NCBI GenBank assembly: GCA_030754315.1
Contig: JASMAO010000047.1
Span: 1-7,594 of the forward strand
Direction of reading: 5' to 3'
DNA: 7,594 nt
Source: SAR202 cluster bacterium
GTDB taxonomy: Bacteria > Chloroflexota > Dehalococcoidia > Lucifugimonadales > JASMAO01
Below, one piece after another: positions 7,345 to 7,594 of the stretch; the first letter of the stretch is position 1, and each line of letters opens with the position of its first letter. The notes beneath the pieces were generated by a model. It worked only from the letters and a program-made list of their open reading frames with translations. It had not been told where the DNA came from and did not search any database. The position numbers and the translations under genes were made by a program.

Positions 7345-7594
7345 CTACCTGTGTTCTGATTTTAGCTGCCCCCACATGACGGTCAATCGATTCCTTGGGT
7401 CAACAACTGTTTGCACTGCGCCTCGCTCTGTATTCGGAAGTTCAGCGTCGACCAGTTCAACAGCACCTTCCAGCAGGGCGTCCGGCCCCATTTTGCCATG
7501 GTTTTTGACTTATGTCCTTCAATGTCTTCATTATCAAGATGTAACAGATATAAGGTGTGATCATCAGCAACAAATGCAAATTTGGGTACGTCAT
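7345..7594 (-). pseudogene. C-terminal fragment of an unrecognised protein, with a frameshift
   Basis: From the right edge one frame (first full codon at 7592) reads PKFAFVADDHTLYLLHLDNE and continues to TMAK. Past about 7495 that frame turns Trp- and Cys-rich and stops at 7383-7385. The next frame over instead reads MGPDALLEGAVELVDAELP and then AVQTVVDPRNRLTVMWGQ before a TAG at 7345-7347, which looks like ordinary protein. One extra base in the TTTT run at 7491-7494 joins them. About 80 residues are visible. I do not recognise the family. The gene lies upstream on the same strand as the transporter, 117 bases from it, and may belong to the same operon. A true decay mutation and a sequencing error at a contig end are both possible, as is a shorter protein ending at 7383. 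Confidence 0.45.

Overview
The window is a minus-strand gene block from an uncultured-type bacterium, probably of the Poribacteria / Planctomycetes / Latescibacteria kind. That guess rests on three things: a Tat-type lipoprotein sugar-binding protein, a large membrane protein of the DUF6785/DUF6784 type (family names from memory) that I associate with those phyla, and fragments of a dienelactone-hydrolase-like protein common in them. Base composition looks close to 50% GC by eye. No rRNA, tRNA, CRISPR array, insertion sequence or phage gene is visible.

Layout, in transcription order (right to left). 7345-7592: the C-terminal end of an unrecognised protein, readable only if one frameshift is assumed. 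7246-7311: a long imperfect hairpin sitting just before the next start codon. 5836-7227: solute-binding lipoprotein. 4882-5814: MalF/UgpA-type permease. 3907-4776: MalG/UgpE-type permease. 2677-3855: MalK/UgpC-type ATPase. 710-2680: a 656-residue polytopic membrane protein whose GTG start overlaps the ATPase stop by 4 bases. 534-709: non-coding. 1-533: a broken alpha/beta hydrolase gene that runs off the left edge.

The four ABC genes form a complete carbohydrate-type importer. The binding protein captures a ligand outside the membrane, the two permeases form the channel and the ATPase drives transport. The substrate cannot be read from sequence; a sugar, oligosaccharide or glycerol-phosphate-like compound is the family expectation. 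The membrane protein is translationally coupled to the ATPase. It carries motifs that recall oligopeptide-transporter (OPT) proteins, so a second transport activity made together with the ABC importer is plausible but unproven.

The clearest oddities are the disrupted genes at both window ends against five intact genes in the middle, the hairpin directly in front of the binding-protein start, and the uncharacterised membrane protein inside the operon. I see no defence, toxin or mobile system.
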